Program-made: the position numbers and the translations under genes | Notes under the pieces: model-generated | The model's database searches: none | Told to the model about the DNA's origin: nothing | What the model saw: only the letters and a program-made list of their open reading frames with translations | From: an uncultured Fodinibius sp. | GTDB taxonomy: Bacteria > Bacteroidota > Rhodothermia > Balneolales > Balneolaceae | NCBI GenBank assembly: GCA_913056455.1 | Contig: CAJXMJ010000001.1 | Span: 682,001 to 746,000, forward strand | Length of the DNA: 64,000 nt | Reading direction: 5' to 3' | In this document: positions 27,808 to 36,644 of the stretch, in pieces | Layout of the letters: every line of letters starts with the position of its first letter | How positions within the stretch are numbered: position 1 is the stretch's first letter

Positions 27808-29088
27808 ATGAATATATTTGTTGGATTTGTACTTATTTCATTGTCAATTTGTAATGTTCAAAATCCTGATGGAAGTGTCTCAGGAGACCGATCGGCGCTG
27901 ATGGCCTTGTATGAGGCGACGAGCGGTGCGGGCTGGTATAACAACGGTGGTTGGGGTGATGGAAACCCGGATAACTCTTGGCATGGGGTTGAAGTCAACG
28001 CCGACGGCCGTGTGGTGCGGCTGGACCTACAGGATAACGGGCTATCTGGCCAGCTGCCGGCCTCTATTGGGGACCTGACGGCCCTCGAATATTTGAATGT
28101 GAAACAGAATGCCCTACAGGGAACAATCCCTTCGTCGGTCGGAAACCTCTCACAGCTGCGCTATTTGTTGCTTTCCGGCGTTGCCGAAGAACCACCCACC
28201 AATCCCCAGTATAATATTCATCAGGGCAAATCTGATAATAGTGGAAACACCTTTACAGGGACGATTCCCGTTGAAATTGGGAACCTCTCGCAGCTGGAAT
28301 ATATCGAGCTGTCGGGCTCGGAGGTTAGTGGCACGATTCCTGATGAAATCGGCAATGCCACCAATCTTAAGTTTATTGCCTTCAGTTGGAATAAGAACTT
28401 GACCGGGGGCATCCCTTCGACAATCGGGAACCTGCAGAATTTAATTTGGTTTTATGCCCGATCCAGTAACTTGGATGGGACACTACCTGCAGAGCTCGGA
28501 AGTGTGACGAGCCTACGGACCTTTCATGTGGGTGTTAATGATGAGTGGGGCGGGGAAGGATTGCACGGGGAACTTCCTGATTTGAGCAGGCTTACGATGT
28601 TGCGGAATTTAACTTTGGATCATAATAATTTTTCGGGGCCGTGGCCAGACTACTGGAATAACGGAAGCTTCGACAATTTTATCTCCCTGCGAGCCTCATG
28701 GAATAACTTTTCCATTGACCAGCTGCATGGATTTGAAAACCTGACATCGCTGATGGCCTTTTCACTGACCGGGAATACGATCAGCGGAACCCTGCCGCAG
28801 TCAATTACGGCCTTGCGGAATGCGAAGATCATTGGGTTGGGATGGACCGGCATCTCGGGAGAGCTGCCCCAGTCCGGCTGGGAGTTCCATCAGCTGCGGT
28901 TGGTTTATCTAAACAATAATAACCTAACGGGTCATATCCCGGGGTCATTTTTTGAGGCTGCGGATAATCCGTATTTGAAATGGTTATACTTGCAAAACAA
29001 TGAGTTTACCAGTATTGACCGGGAAGCGATGAATAACGTTTCCAGCCCGAAACTCCAAACGATCGATGTCAGTGGGAATAACTTTTAA
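27808..29088 (+). CDS. Secreted LRR protein, duplicate of the repeat domain at 30763
   Basis: A short hydrophobic N-terminus (about 17 residues, MNIFVGFVLISLSICNVQ) is joined directly to a plant-type leucine-rich repeat domain with repeats of the form LSGQLPASIGDLTALEYL. The LRR part is the same, residue for residue, as that of the lipoprotein at 29463, and the coding DNA looks identical over 1,228 bp. The DNA is clearly richer in G+C than its neighbours. The ATG at 27808 is chosen; a TTG two codons earlier is possible. No sigma-54 promoter precedes it. It may be a surface or secreted protein, or a by-product of duplication placed behind a chance signal sequence. Confidence 0.65.
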   Translation: MNIFVGFVLISLSICNVQNPDGSVSGDRSALMALYEATSGAGWYNNGGWGDGNPDNSWHGVEVNADGRVVRLDLQDNGLSGQLPASIGDLTALEYLNVKQNALQGTIPSSVGNLSQLRYLLLSGVAEEPPTNPQYNIHQGKSDNSGNTFTGTIPVEIGNLSQLEYIELSGSEVSGTIPDEIGNATNLKFIAFSWNKNLTGGIPSTIGNLQNLIWFYARSSNLDGTLPAELGSVTSLRTFHVGVNDEWGGEGLHGELPDLSRLTMLRNLTLDHNNFSGPWPDYWNNGSFDNFISLRASWNNFSIDQLHGFENLTSLMAFSLTGNTISGTLPQSITALRNAKIIGLGWTGISGELPQSGWEFHQLRLVYLNNNNLTGHIPGSFFEAADNPYLKWLYLQNNEFTSIDREAMNNVSSPKLQTIDVSGNNF

Positions 29089-29090
29089 AT
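27863..29090. repeat. 1,228-bp direct repeat, copy A (LRR domain)
   Basis: Starts at ATCCTGATGG and ends at ACTTTTAAAT, just past the stop codon. Corresponds to copy B at 30763-31990, offset exactly 2,900 bp with no indels. Every line I compared was identical, and the out-of-frame translations agree too. Confidence 0.9.
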
Positions 29091-29462
29091 GAGAAATATT
29101 CTATACCCCCTCTCTTTTTAAAGATTCGATAGGATGTTAACCTTGAATCTGTACTCGCACATTATGCGATGTTTGCGAACTTTTTTATCCCTTTCCTATT
29201 AAAAAAGTATTCTCTTCTATGATTATTGACTTATATCTATTGCCGTAAATGTATGGCGGGCAATCGAGTAAAAATCCAATATATGTTTATTAGAAAATTT
29301 TAATAATAGTGGAACAATCTCTGTAGATTAGGGGTAGAAAGTCATGTAATAATTACAGCTAAATTACTGTAATTGTTAATTTTAAATAATAAAATATCAT
29401 AAGCTGGTAAGGTTACCCCAATTGCCGGCTGCTTATCTAAACCCCAAATCACTCATAGTATT
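29089..29462. other. 374-bp gap between the two LRR genes
   Basis: A/T-rich. A palindromic GTAATAATTAC core (29346-29356) resembles the activator dyad but the flanks do not match and no sigma-54 promoter with correct 10-nt spacing follows. No terminator hairpin was seen after the first LRR gene. Confidence 0.35.
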
Positions 29463-31988
29463 ATGAGATCTAAATTATTGTACCCCATAGCAGCTATTCT
29501 GTTGCTTATTGCATTTGTGCAGTGTGATAATGCAGTAACAAGTTCCAACACTTCAGAACAGGAAGAAGAGCTCCCTATACCAGAGCTGGTATCTCCTACG
29601 AATAACTCTACGAACCAATCAATTCAGGTAGAGTTAAACTGGAAAAGAATAAAAGGAGCGAAAGATTATAAAATCCAACTATCTAAATATGAAAGCTTTG
29701 AATCTACTTTAGTGGATAGCGTGGTTGAAGGTAGCTCATATGAGACCCCAGAACTTGAAACGGAGACTACATACTTTTGGCGTGTAAAACCGTTTAAAAG
29801 AAATTATGAAGGTCCTTGGTCAGAAACTTGGAATTTTAAGACCTCAGGCGGAGAATCAAATACTGTTAGCGTTGGATTAATTTCTCCTGAGGATGATCAA
29901 CAACTTGATACGGTGAGTCCTACATTTGAGTGGGAGACAGTATCTGATGCTGTGGAATATCATTACCAGTTGTCGAACGATCAAAATTTTTCTGAGGTAG
30001 TCAAAGATTCAGTAGTAGAATCATCCCCGCTCATTGTTTCACAATTAACACATAATGAGAAATACTTCTGGCGGGTAAGTCCCATTTTAGATAATGCTAC
30101 AGGGGTTTGGTCAGATACTCTTACTTTTTCTACACCAGAGAATACCACCAATGATGCTGGTAATTTATCTGTTCCTGATCCGATTTCACCTGATGATGGA
30201 GCTAGTGAGATACCATTAGAGCCTACTTTTGAGTGGAAGTCAGTTGAAGGAGCAGACTATTATATTTTACATAGTAGCAGGCGGGATCCTTCAGAAATGG
30301 TTATCGAAACAAAGGTTAATAAGACGACATTCACCCCTAGTAATGATTTGGACACTGGTACAATGTACGACTGGAGAGTACGAGCAGTAAGTGGCGATAC
30401 GAAAGGAGAGTGGTCCGAGATTCTAAATTTTCAGACTACCTCAGATGGGTCTGATGATTCAGGTGGTACAACGGAAGTATCTCTTATTTCTCCGTCTGAT
30501 GGTGCATCCAATCAATCCACAGTTACCACACTTGACTGGGAACCCATTTCTGGCATTAATAGCTATCGTGTACAATTAGCAACGAGTAGTGGTTTCTCTT
30601 CGCCTATATTAGACCAGTCAGTTTCAACCACGTCCTATGAAACCTCCGAATTACAATATAATCAACAATACTACTGGAGAGTCCAATCGGAAAATGATGG
30701 CGATTTACAAAACTGGTCATCTATACGAAGTTTTACGACCGAGACAGAAACATCAGATAACGATCCTGATGGAAGTGTCTCAGGAGACCGATCGGCGCTG
30801 ATGGCCTTGTATGAGGCGACGAGCGGTGCGGGCTGGTATAACAACGGTGGTTGGGGTGATGGAAACCCGGATAACTCTTGGCATGGGGTTGAAGTCAACG
30901 CCGACGGCCGTGTGGTGCGGCTGGACCTACAGGATAACGGGCTATCTGGCCAGCTGCCGGCCTCTATTGGGGACCTGACGGCCCTCGAATATTTGAATGT
31001 GAAACAGAATGCCCTACAGGGAACAATCCCTTCGTCGGTCGGAAACCTCTCACAGCTGCGCTATTTGTTGCTTTCCGGCGTTGCCGAAGAACCACCCACC
31101 AATCCCCAGTATAATATTCATCAGGGCAAATCTGATAATAGTGGAAACACCTTTACAGGGACGATTCCCGTTGAAATTGGGAACCTCTCGCAGCTGGAAT
31201 ATATCGAGCTGTCGGGCTCGGAGGTTAGTGGCACGATTCCTGATGAAATCGGCAATGCCACCAATCTTAAGTTTATTGCCTTCAGTTGGAATAAGAACTT
31301 GACCGGGGGCATCCCTTCGACAATCGGGAACCTGCAGAATTTAATTTGGTTTTATGCCCGATCCAGTAACTTGGATGGGACACTACCTGCAGAGCTCGGA
31401 AGTGTGACGAGCCTACGGACCTTTCATGTGGGTGTTAATGATGAGTGGGGCGGGGAAGGATTGCACGGGGAACTTCCTGATTTGAGCAGGCTTACGATGT
31501 TGCGGAATTTAACTTTGGATCATAATAATTTTTCGGGGCCGTGGCCAGACTACTGGAATAACGGAAGCTTCGACAATTTTATCTCCCTGCGAGCCTCATG
31601 GAATAACTTTTCCATTGACCAGCTGCATGGATTTGAAAACCTGACATCGCTGATGGCCTTTTCACTGACCGGGAATACGATCAGCGGAACCCTGCCGCAG
31701 TCAATTACGGCCTTGCGGAATGCGAAGATCATTGGGTTGGGATGGACCGGCATCTCGGGAGAGCTGCCCCAGTCCGGCTGGGAGTTCCATCAGCTGCGGT
31801 TGGTTTATCTAAACAATAATAACCTAACGGGTCATATCCCGGGGTCATTTTTTGAGGCTGCGGATAATCCGTATTTGAAATGGTTATACTTGCAAAACAA
31901 TGAGTTTACCAGTATTGACCGGGAAGCGATGAATAACGTTTCCAGCCCGAAACTCCAAACGATCGATGTCAGTGGGAATAACTTTTAA
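29463..31988 (+). CDS. Lipoprotein with four FN3-like repeats and an LRR domain
   Basis: Probable surface lipoprotein of 841 aa. The N-terminus is a lipoprotein signal with the acceptor cysteine at residue 21 (IAFVQC). Four repeats of about 90-100 residues follow (roughly 38-126, 135-224, 233-327, 336-428), each with a SPxDxxxx beginning, a central tryptophan and a YxWRV strand, as in fibronectin type III domains. From residue 434 on it is a plant-type LRR domain of 408 residues, shared exactly with the gene at 27808. The domains suggest binding to glycan or protein at the cell surface. It is closed by a strong terminator and has no sigma-54 promoter. Confidence 0.8.
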   Translation: MRSKLLYPIAAILLLIAFVQCDNAVTSSNTSEQEEELPIPELVSPTNNSTNQSIQVELNWKRIKGAKDYKIQLSKYESFESTLVDSVVEGSSYETPELETETTYFWRVKPFKRNYEGPWSETWNFKTSGGESNTVSVGLISPEDDQQLDTVSPTFEWETVSDAVEYHYQLSNDQNFSEVVKDSVVESSPLIVSQLTHNEKYFWRVSPILDNATGVWSDTLTFSTPENTTNDAGNLSVPDPISPDDGASEIPLEPTFEWKSVEGADYYILHSSRRDPSEMVIETKVNKTTFTPSNDLDTGTMYDWRVRAVSGDTKGEWSEILNFQTTSDGSDDSGGTTEVSLISPSDGASNQSTVTTLDWEPISGINSYRVQLATSSGFSSPILDQSVSTTSYETSELQYNQQYYWRVQSENDGDLQNWSSIRSFTTETETSDNDPDGSVSGDRSALMALYEATSGAGWYNNGGWGDGNPDNSWHGVEVNADGRVVRLDLQDNGLSGQLPASIGDLTALEYLNVKQNALQGTIPSSVGNLSQLRYLLLSGVAEEPPTNPQYNIHQGKSDNSGNTFTGTIPVEIGNLSQLEYIELSGSEVSGTIPDEIGNATNLKFIAFSWNKNLTGGIPSTIGNLQNLIWFYARSSNLDGTLPAELGSVTSLRTFHVGVNDEWGGEGLHGELPDLSRLTMLRNLTLDHNNFSGPWPDYWNNGSFDNFISLRASWNNFSIDQLHGFENLTSLMAFSLTGNTISGTLPQSITALRNAKIIGLGWTGISGELPQSGWEFHQLRLVYLNNNNLTGHIPGSFFEAADNPYLKWLYLQNNEFTSIDREAMNNVSSPKLQTIDVSGNNF

Positions 31989-31990
31989 AT
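30763..31990. repeat. 1,228-bp direct repeat, copy B (LRR domain)
   Basis: Second copy of the LRR cassette, same orientation, exactly 2,900 bp after copy A. The left boundary falls within a linker codon (Asp-Pro-Asp-Gly), the right boundary just after the stop codon. Confidence 0.9.
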
Positions 31991-32032
31991 AAGCAGGTTT
32001 TAACTTTTTACAGCACTTACCGTTAGTCATTT

Positions 32033-32073
32033 AAAGGCCGGTATTGTCATGTGACAATACCGGCCTTTCTTTT
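32033..32073. terminator. Strong rho-independent terminator
   Basis: AAAGGCCGGTATTGTCA (32033-32049) pairs perfectly with TGACAATACCGGCCTTT (32052-32068); a T-rich tail CTTTTGT follows. The A-run in front makes it likely to work in both directions. It separates the LRR lipoprotein gene from the next glycan unit. Confidence 0.9.
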
Positions 32074-32200
32074 GTCAAAATTAAAAGAAAAGGGCTTAGT
32101 TACCTTAAGGTAAATTAGGGTAAATACCTTTATTTACAGAGTAGACTAATTACAATAACAATGAAAAATGAATATCCAAAGATTAAGTATGCTCAATAAA

Positions 32201-32217
32201 TGAGTAAGAATTACTCA
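32201..32217. promoter_or_regulatory. Activator dyad, near-perfect
   Basis: TGAGTAAGAATTACTCA: both 7-bp halves are exact inverted copies around GAA. It ends 135 bp upstream of the sigma-54 promoter at 32353. Confidence 0.7.
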
Positions 32218-32352
32218 TCATCAAGGATAAATTATTTCCCTCCTCATTTTAGTTGAATTTAAATGCCCGGAATAAAGTGATAAGTGTATTTAAATGTATC
32301 TTTTAAAGTCAGTTCAGTAGAATATTTGTTTAAATTTAATTTATAGAAAAAA

Positions 32353-32368
32353 TGGCACAGGTATTGTA
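32353..32368 (+). promoter_or_regulatory. Sigma-54 promoter of the 32443-37767 unit
   Basis: TGGCACAGGTATTGTA: TGGCAC is the full -24 consensus; GG and GT are 10 nt apart. Predicted start near 32378, about 65 nt before the ATG. Confidence 0.8.
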
Positions 32369-32442
32369 ATACTATAGTTGAAAGGTAAAATGAAACTTTT
32401 CAATTATGGTAAAAAAATGTCTAATCCTTATACCTGAAAAAG

Positions 32443-33120
32443 ATGATAAAAAAAGAAATAGTAATAATTGGGTTATTAGGTTTGGTGTTAATTTCAAATA
32501 CTTCTTGTAAAGGAGACTTAACCAGCAATGATCCGGATCTTATCGAATCTCTGGAACCAGTCGAAGAGGTGTTTGTTATTGAAGGAGCTGAAAGTGCTAC
32601 TATTAAAGTAAATATAAATCGAGATCAAGAGGCTTATTTTAGCTTGCAGTTTAGTGATATTAAGTCAAATGCTGTCATAGAAAACGGCTTATTAATAGGA
32701 TGGTGTATTGATGCCTTCAAACCTATAAATAGCAACAACGGAACTTATTCCAATATTAAACTCTACTCTACACATTTAGTTGAAAAGTGGAAACCTCTTA
32801 ATTATTTACTCAATATCGGAGAAGCGTTGAGACAAGCTGACCCTGAAATAAGCTGGCTTGAAATACAACTGGCCATTTGGTCGCTCCGTTCAAATCCAAA
32901 GTTTGTGTTGGATGAAGTTAATATTGCTGATCTTCCTGGGCAGTTCAGAAGAAATGAAAATCAGCCAACATACAACGAGGCTAAGGTTAGGGAAATACTG
33001 AATGTTGTAGATGATGAATATAAAACATTCGATTTTACAGAACAGGGAGTAAAATTCGCTGTAATTGCTGAATTACCTGAAGACTTACAAACATTGATTA
33101 CAGTGGTTAAAGTTAAATGA
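32443..33120 (+). CDS. Lipoprotein of unknown function
   Basis: A lipoprotein signal with lipobox ISNTSC (Cys22) is followed by about 200 residues that I do not recognise as a known family. A segment GWCIDAFKPI...GTYSNIKLYS resembles cysteine-containing domains in some secreted bacterial proteins, but the match is too loose to name. It is the first gene after a dyad plus sigma-54 promoter and lies 1 bp before a glycosyltransferase gene, so it is certainly part of the glycan regulon by position. It may be an envelope partner of polymer assembly or export. Confidence 0.6.
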   Translation: MIKKEIVIIGLLGLVLISNTSCKGDLTSNDPDLIESLEPVEEVFVIEGAESATIKVNINRDQEAYFSLQFSDIKSNAVIENGLLIGWCIDAFKPINSNNGTYSNIKLYSTHLVEKWKPLNYLLNIGEALRQADPEISWLEIQLAIWSLRSNPKFVLDEVNIADLPGQFRRNENQPTYNEAKVREILNVVDDEYKTFDFTEQGVKFAVIAELPEDLQTLITVVKVK

Positions 33121-33121
33121 T

Positions 33122-34204
33122 ATGAAGACTATTTGCCTTGTAATTCATTCACTGGGGATCGGGGGAATGGAACGGGTAATGGCTCAGCTTGCAAATAATT
33201 TTGCTAACAGACCTGATGTTCGTGTTCATCTGGTTTTGATTGGGAAAAAACGAGAAGTTAAGTACCAATTATCAAGTTTGGTTAGTGTTCACAGTCCGAA
33301 GTTTACGTTTAAAAGCTACCGACGAAAGATAGATACATTAAGAACGATTAAATTTCTGAGATTCAAAGTAAAGGAAATTAAACCTGATGTAGTTCTGAGT
33401 TTGGGAGAGATATGGAATAATTTTGTCTTAATTGCTCTTTATGGGTTAAAAACACCTGTTTTTATATCTGATAGATGCCAGCCGAATAAATCGTTGGGTA
33501 AAATTCATAACTGGCTTAGAAAAATGCTATATCCCCAAGCGGCTGGAGTAATAGCTCAAACCAGGGAGGCAATGCAGATATATGAGCAACAGAATCTTAG
33601 TGAAAATTTTAAAGTTATAGGTAACCCAATCTATGAAATTCCATCAAATGGTAAACATGAAAAAGAAAATATTATTCTCACGGTTGGACGATTAATTAAA
33701 TCGAAACACCACGACCGATTGATTAAAATATTCAAACACTTGTCTCCTGAAGGATGGAAGTTAGTTATTGTAGGAGGCAATGCCTTAAATCAAGATGGAT
33801 TTGAAAGGTTAAAACGAATAATTCTTGAAAATAGATTGGAGGATAAAGTTAATCTCGCAGGTTCTGTTTTGGATATTGCGACTTACTATAATCAAAGCAA
33901 AATATTTGCATTTACTTCCAGTTCTGAAGGATTTCCAAATGTAATAGGTGAAGCAATGTCGGCGGGATTGCCAGTGGTTTCTTATGATTGTGAATTCGGC
34001 CCTTCTGATATGATTGAAGATGAGCGTAATGGCTTTTTAATACCATTATTTGATGATGAACTATTTGCTGAAAAATTAGGGCAGTTGATTAATAATGAAA
34101 ACAAAAGAATTGAGATGGGAGCTCAAGGCAAAATGTTGGCCAAAAAGTTTTCATCTAATGAAATTGCAGAACATTATTACTCTTTTTTAACTAATAGCTT
34201 ATGA
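33122..34204 (+). CDS. Family 4 glycosyltransferase
   Basis: GT-B fold. The N-terminus has the glycine-rich SLGIGGMERVMAQLA, the second domain opens with ILTVGRLIKSKHHDRLI, and the nucleotide-sugar site includes SSEGFPNVIGEAMSAGLPVVSYD with the E-x7-E pattern. The 360-aa length is typical. Its stop overlaps the ATG of the next glycosyltransferase (ATGA), so expression is coupled. Donor and acceptor are unknown. Confidence 0.88.
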   Translation: MKTICLVIHSLGIGGMERVMAQLANNFANRPDVRVHLVLIGKKREVKYQLSSLVSVHSPKFTFKSYRRKIDTLRTIKFLRFKVKEIKPDVVLSLGEIWNNFVLIALYGLKTPVFISDRCQPNKSLGKIHNWLRKMLYPQAAGVIAQTREAMQIYEQQNLSENFKVIGNPIYEIPSNGKHEKENIILTVGRLIKSKHHDRLIKIFKHLSPEGWKLVIVGGNALNQDGFERLKRIILENRLEDKVNLAGSVLDIATYYNQSKIFAFTSSSEGFPNVIGEAMSAGLPVVSYDCEFGPSDMIEDERNGFLIPLFDDELFAEKLGQLINNENKRIEMGAQGKMLAKKFSSNEIAEHYYSFLTNSL

Positions 34205-35436
34205 AAGTCCTGCAAATAAATACAACTGCCAATACAGGGAGTACCGGAAGAATTGCTGAAGAAATTGGGCTTATGTTTCAGAAGCAGGGACACGAGAGTT
34301 TTATAGCTTGCAAAAGTGTTGGGCCAAGTGGGAGTACTTCTCAAATTATTCGGATTGGGAATAAATTTGATGAATATATGCACGGTATTAAGTCACGTGG
34401 ACTAGATCGTCATGGCTTTGGATCAAAATGTGCCACTGAAAATCTGGTAAATGAAATTGATCGTATAGATCCTGATATCATCGGACTCCACAATGTGCAT
34501 GGGTATTATCTAAACGTTGAAATACTGTTCAAGTATTTGAAGGCTGTAAAGAAACCAATTGTCTGGACTTTACACGATTGTTGGCCCTTTACCGGACATT
34601 GCAGTCATTTTGAATATGTTTCGTGTGATAAATGGAAAACGGAATGTGGAAAATGCCCTCTATACAACAGATATCCAGCAAGTTGGTTAGTGGATAATTC
34701 TAAGAAGAATTTTCAACAAAAAAAGAAGCTATTTAACGGGATAAATAATTTAACATTAGTAACGCCCAGTCAGTGGTTAAAGAATCAAGTAAGTGAATCA
34801 TTTTTATCTGATTATCAGGTAGAGGTCATCCACAATGGAATTGATTTGGATTGTTTTCAACCTATTGAAAAAAATGAGTTAATATCTACTTATGGATTAA
34901 GTGAGAAGAAAGTAGTATTGGGTGTTGCAAGTGTCTGGGACCGAATAAAGGGTTTGGGGTATTTTATTGATTTAAGCAAGCGACTTGATGATAGTTTTCA
35001 AATTATATTGATAGGGTTACCTGAGAAAAAAATTAAAGAACTCCCAGCGAATATGGTTGGTCTTCAGCGTACTGAAAATGTTGAAATGTTAGCAGCTTTT
35101 TATAGTGCTGCTAATGTGTTTGTAAATACTACCTTGGTAGATAACTTCCCTACTACTAATCTTGAAGCATTAGCTTGTGGTACACCTGTGATCACTTTTG
35201 ATACAGGCGGCAGTCCAGAATCTATTGATGATGAAACGGGTACGGTGGTTCCAAAAGGTGATGTTGATGCATTATATAAAGCTGTGTTAAATATGACGAG
35301 CAAGGAGAAGAGTAGGTACAGCGAAAAGTGTAGAGCTCGTGCTTTACAGTATTACAATAAAGAAGATCGGTTTAAGGATCATCAGAATATTTACGAAAGT
35401 GCTTTGCAAACACCATACATAGTCAGAGGCAAGTAA
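34201..35436 (+). CDS. Family 4 glycosyltransferase
   Basis: GT-B fold, 411 aa. The opening MKVLQINTTANTGSTGRIAEEIG and the HNVHGYYLN and WTLHDCWPFTGHCSHF segments are characteristic of WcaC-like transferases, including the cysteine-rich stretch CDKWKTECGKCP. The donor-binding loop is TTNLEALACGTPVITFDTGGSPE. It overlaps the previous gene by 4 bp and ends 5 bp before the next. Confidence 0.88.
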   Translation: MKVLQINTTANTGSTGRIAEEIGLMFQKQGHESFIACKSVGPSGSTSQIIRIGNKFDEYMHGIKSRGLDRHGFGSKCATENLVNEIDRIDPDIIGLHNVHGYYLNVEILFKYLKAVKKPIVWTLHDCWPFTGHCSHFEYVSCDKWKTECGKCPLYNRYPASWLVDNSKKNFQQKKKLFNGINNLTLVTPSQWLKNQVSESFLSDYQVEVIHNGIDLDCFQPIEKNELISTYGLSEKKVVLGVASVWDRIKGLGYFIDLSKRLDDSFQIILIGLPEKKIKELPANMVGLQRTENVEMLAAFYSAANVFVNTTLVDNFPTTNLEALACGTPVITFDTGGSPESIDDETGTVVPKGDVDALYKAVLNMTSKEKSRYSEKCRARALQYYNKEDRFKDHQNIYESALQTPYIVRGK

Positions 35437-35441
35437 AAGGG

Positions 35442-36644
35442 ATGGAATCTCAAAAAATTGTAGTAGTAAACCAAGCTGTAAACTATCTGACGATTGGACT
35501 ATGCAATGCTTTTGCAAAAAAGTTCAGTCAGGTTGACCTGATAACAGGAAGTATACATGAGCAGGGAGAACCCCTTGATGAGGCTGTTAGCGTAAGCCAT
35601 ATCGGGCACTGGATTGAAAGACCTATGTGGAAAAAGTCGGTTTCTTATTTGTGGGCTTGTGTACAAATTTATTGGTTGCTGTTGACTCGATATCATAAGC
35701 ATGATGTTTTTTTTGTCTCCTTGCCACCCATGGCTTATCTACTGTCGCTATTTCTGCCCAATAGATGTAGCATGCTCATTTGGGATGTTTACCCTGATGT
35801 CTTTAAAATTACTGGGATGAAGGAATCACATTTAGTGTACCGTATTTGGAGCTGGTTAAACAATAAAACTTTTAAAAAAGCTCATCGACTCTATACTATC
35901 GGAGATAAGATGGCTGATTTACTATCAAAATATGTTGACCGAAAACAGATTCTGGTGACACCTATTTGGTCGATATTTCAACAGAACCAGAAGATCAAAA
36001 AATCGATTAATCCTTTTGTAAAAAAACATCAGTTGCATCGGAAATTTGTGGTACAATATTCAGGCAATATAGGACTTACACACAATGTCGAAATCTTGGT
36101 TAAATTGGCTGAGATGATGAAAGGTCACGAAGATATTTTGTTTCAAATTATTGGCCGAGGGCCGCGCGTTCCATATTTGCAAGCTGTTGTAGTTGAAAAA
36201 GGGTTACCAAACTGTCAATTCTTGCCGTTTCAATCTGATGAAATGTTTCCGTATTCATTGTCAGCTGCAGATATTGGAGTAGTCATTTTGGATAATGTCA
36301 TATCAAAAGGTAGTGTCCCAAGTAAATCTTACAATTTAATGAGTTACGGTATACCCTCACTTTATATCGCTTCTTATGATTCTGAGCTCTATAATTATAG
36401 TCAAAAATATAAGCATGCCAAGTGTGTGAATTATTCAGATTTAAACGAAGCAGTAGCATTTATCCTTGAGCTAAAAAATAACAGCGAACTTAGAGAGCAA
36501 TTTGCTCAAAATGCTCTTGATGCCTCGAAGAACTATCGCCGGAGCAATGCAGATTTTATAACAAAATTATATTGTGATAAAATACATCAAGGACAATCAA
36601 GTAATAAATTAGTGGCAACAGAAGATGTCTCTGAATACGCTTAA
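35442..36644 (+). CDS. GT-B glycosyltransferase
   Basis: Probable family-4-like transferase of 400 aa. One hydrophobic stretch is near residues 68-83 and another near 92-108, compatible with membrane association. The second domain has VVQYSGNIGLTHNVEILVKLAEMM and the donor loop ISKGSVPSKSYNLMSYGIPSLYI. Good ribosome-binding sequence AAAGGG precedes the ATG. The last 20 bp overlap the deacetylase-like gene. Confidence 0.8.
   Translation: MESQKIVVVNQAVNYLTIGLCNAFAKKFSQVDLITGSIHEQGEPLDEAVSVSHIGHWIERPMWKKSVSYLWACVQIYWLLLTRYHKHDVFFVSLPPMAYLLSLFLPNRCSMLIWDVYPDVFKITGMKESHLVYRIWSWLNNKTFKKAHRLYTIGDKMADLLSKYVDRKQILVTPIWSIFQQNQKIKKSINPFVKKHQLHRKFVVQYSGNIGLTHNVEILVKLAEMMKGHEDILFQIIGRGPRVPYLQAVVVEKGLPNCQFLPFQSDEMFPYSLSAADIGVVILDNVISKGSVPSKSYNLMSYGIPSLYIASYDSELYNYSQKYKHAKCVNYSDLNEAVAFILELKNNSELREQFAQNALDASKNYRRSNADFITKLYCDKIHQGQSSNKLVATEDVSEYA

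Larger units (their letters stand above)
31989..32442. promoter_or_regulatory. 454-bp regulatory gap
   Basis: Contains in order the terminator (32033), an activator dyad (32201) and a sigma-54 promoter (32353). The rest is A/T-rich without recognisable genes. Confidence 0.6.

Noticed and set aside
29346-29429. GTAATAATTAC palindrome plus a GG...TTGCC sequence ahead of the FN3-LRR lipoprotein, considered as an eleventh dyad and promoter
   Set aside because: GG (29411-29412) and GC are 11 nt apart, not 10, and the flanks of the palindrome do not match the dyad.
27808-31990. Insertion sequence or composite transposon explaining the LRR duplication
   Set aside because: No transposase gene, no terminal inverted repeats and no target-site duplication were found around either copy.
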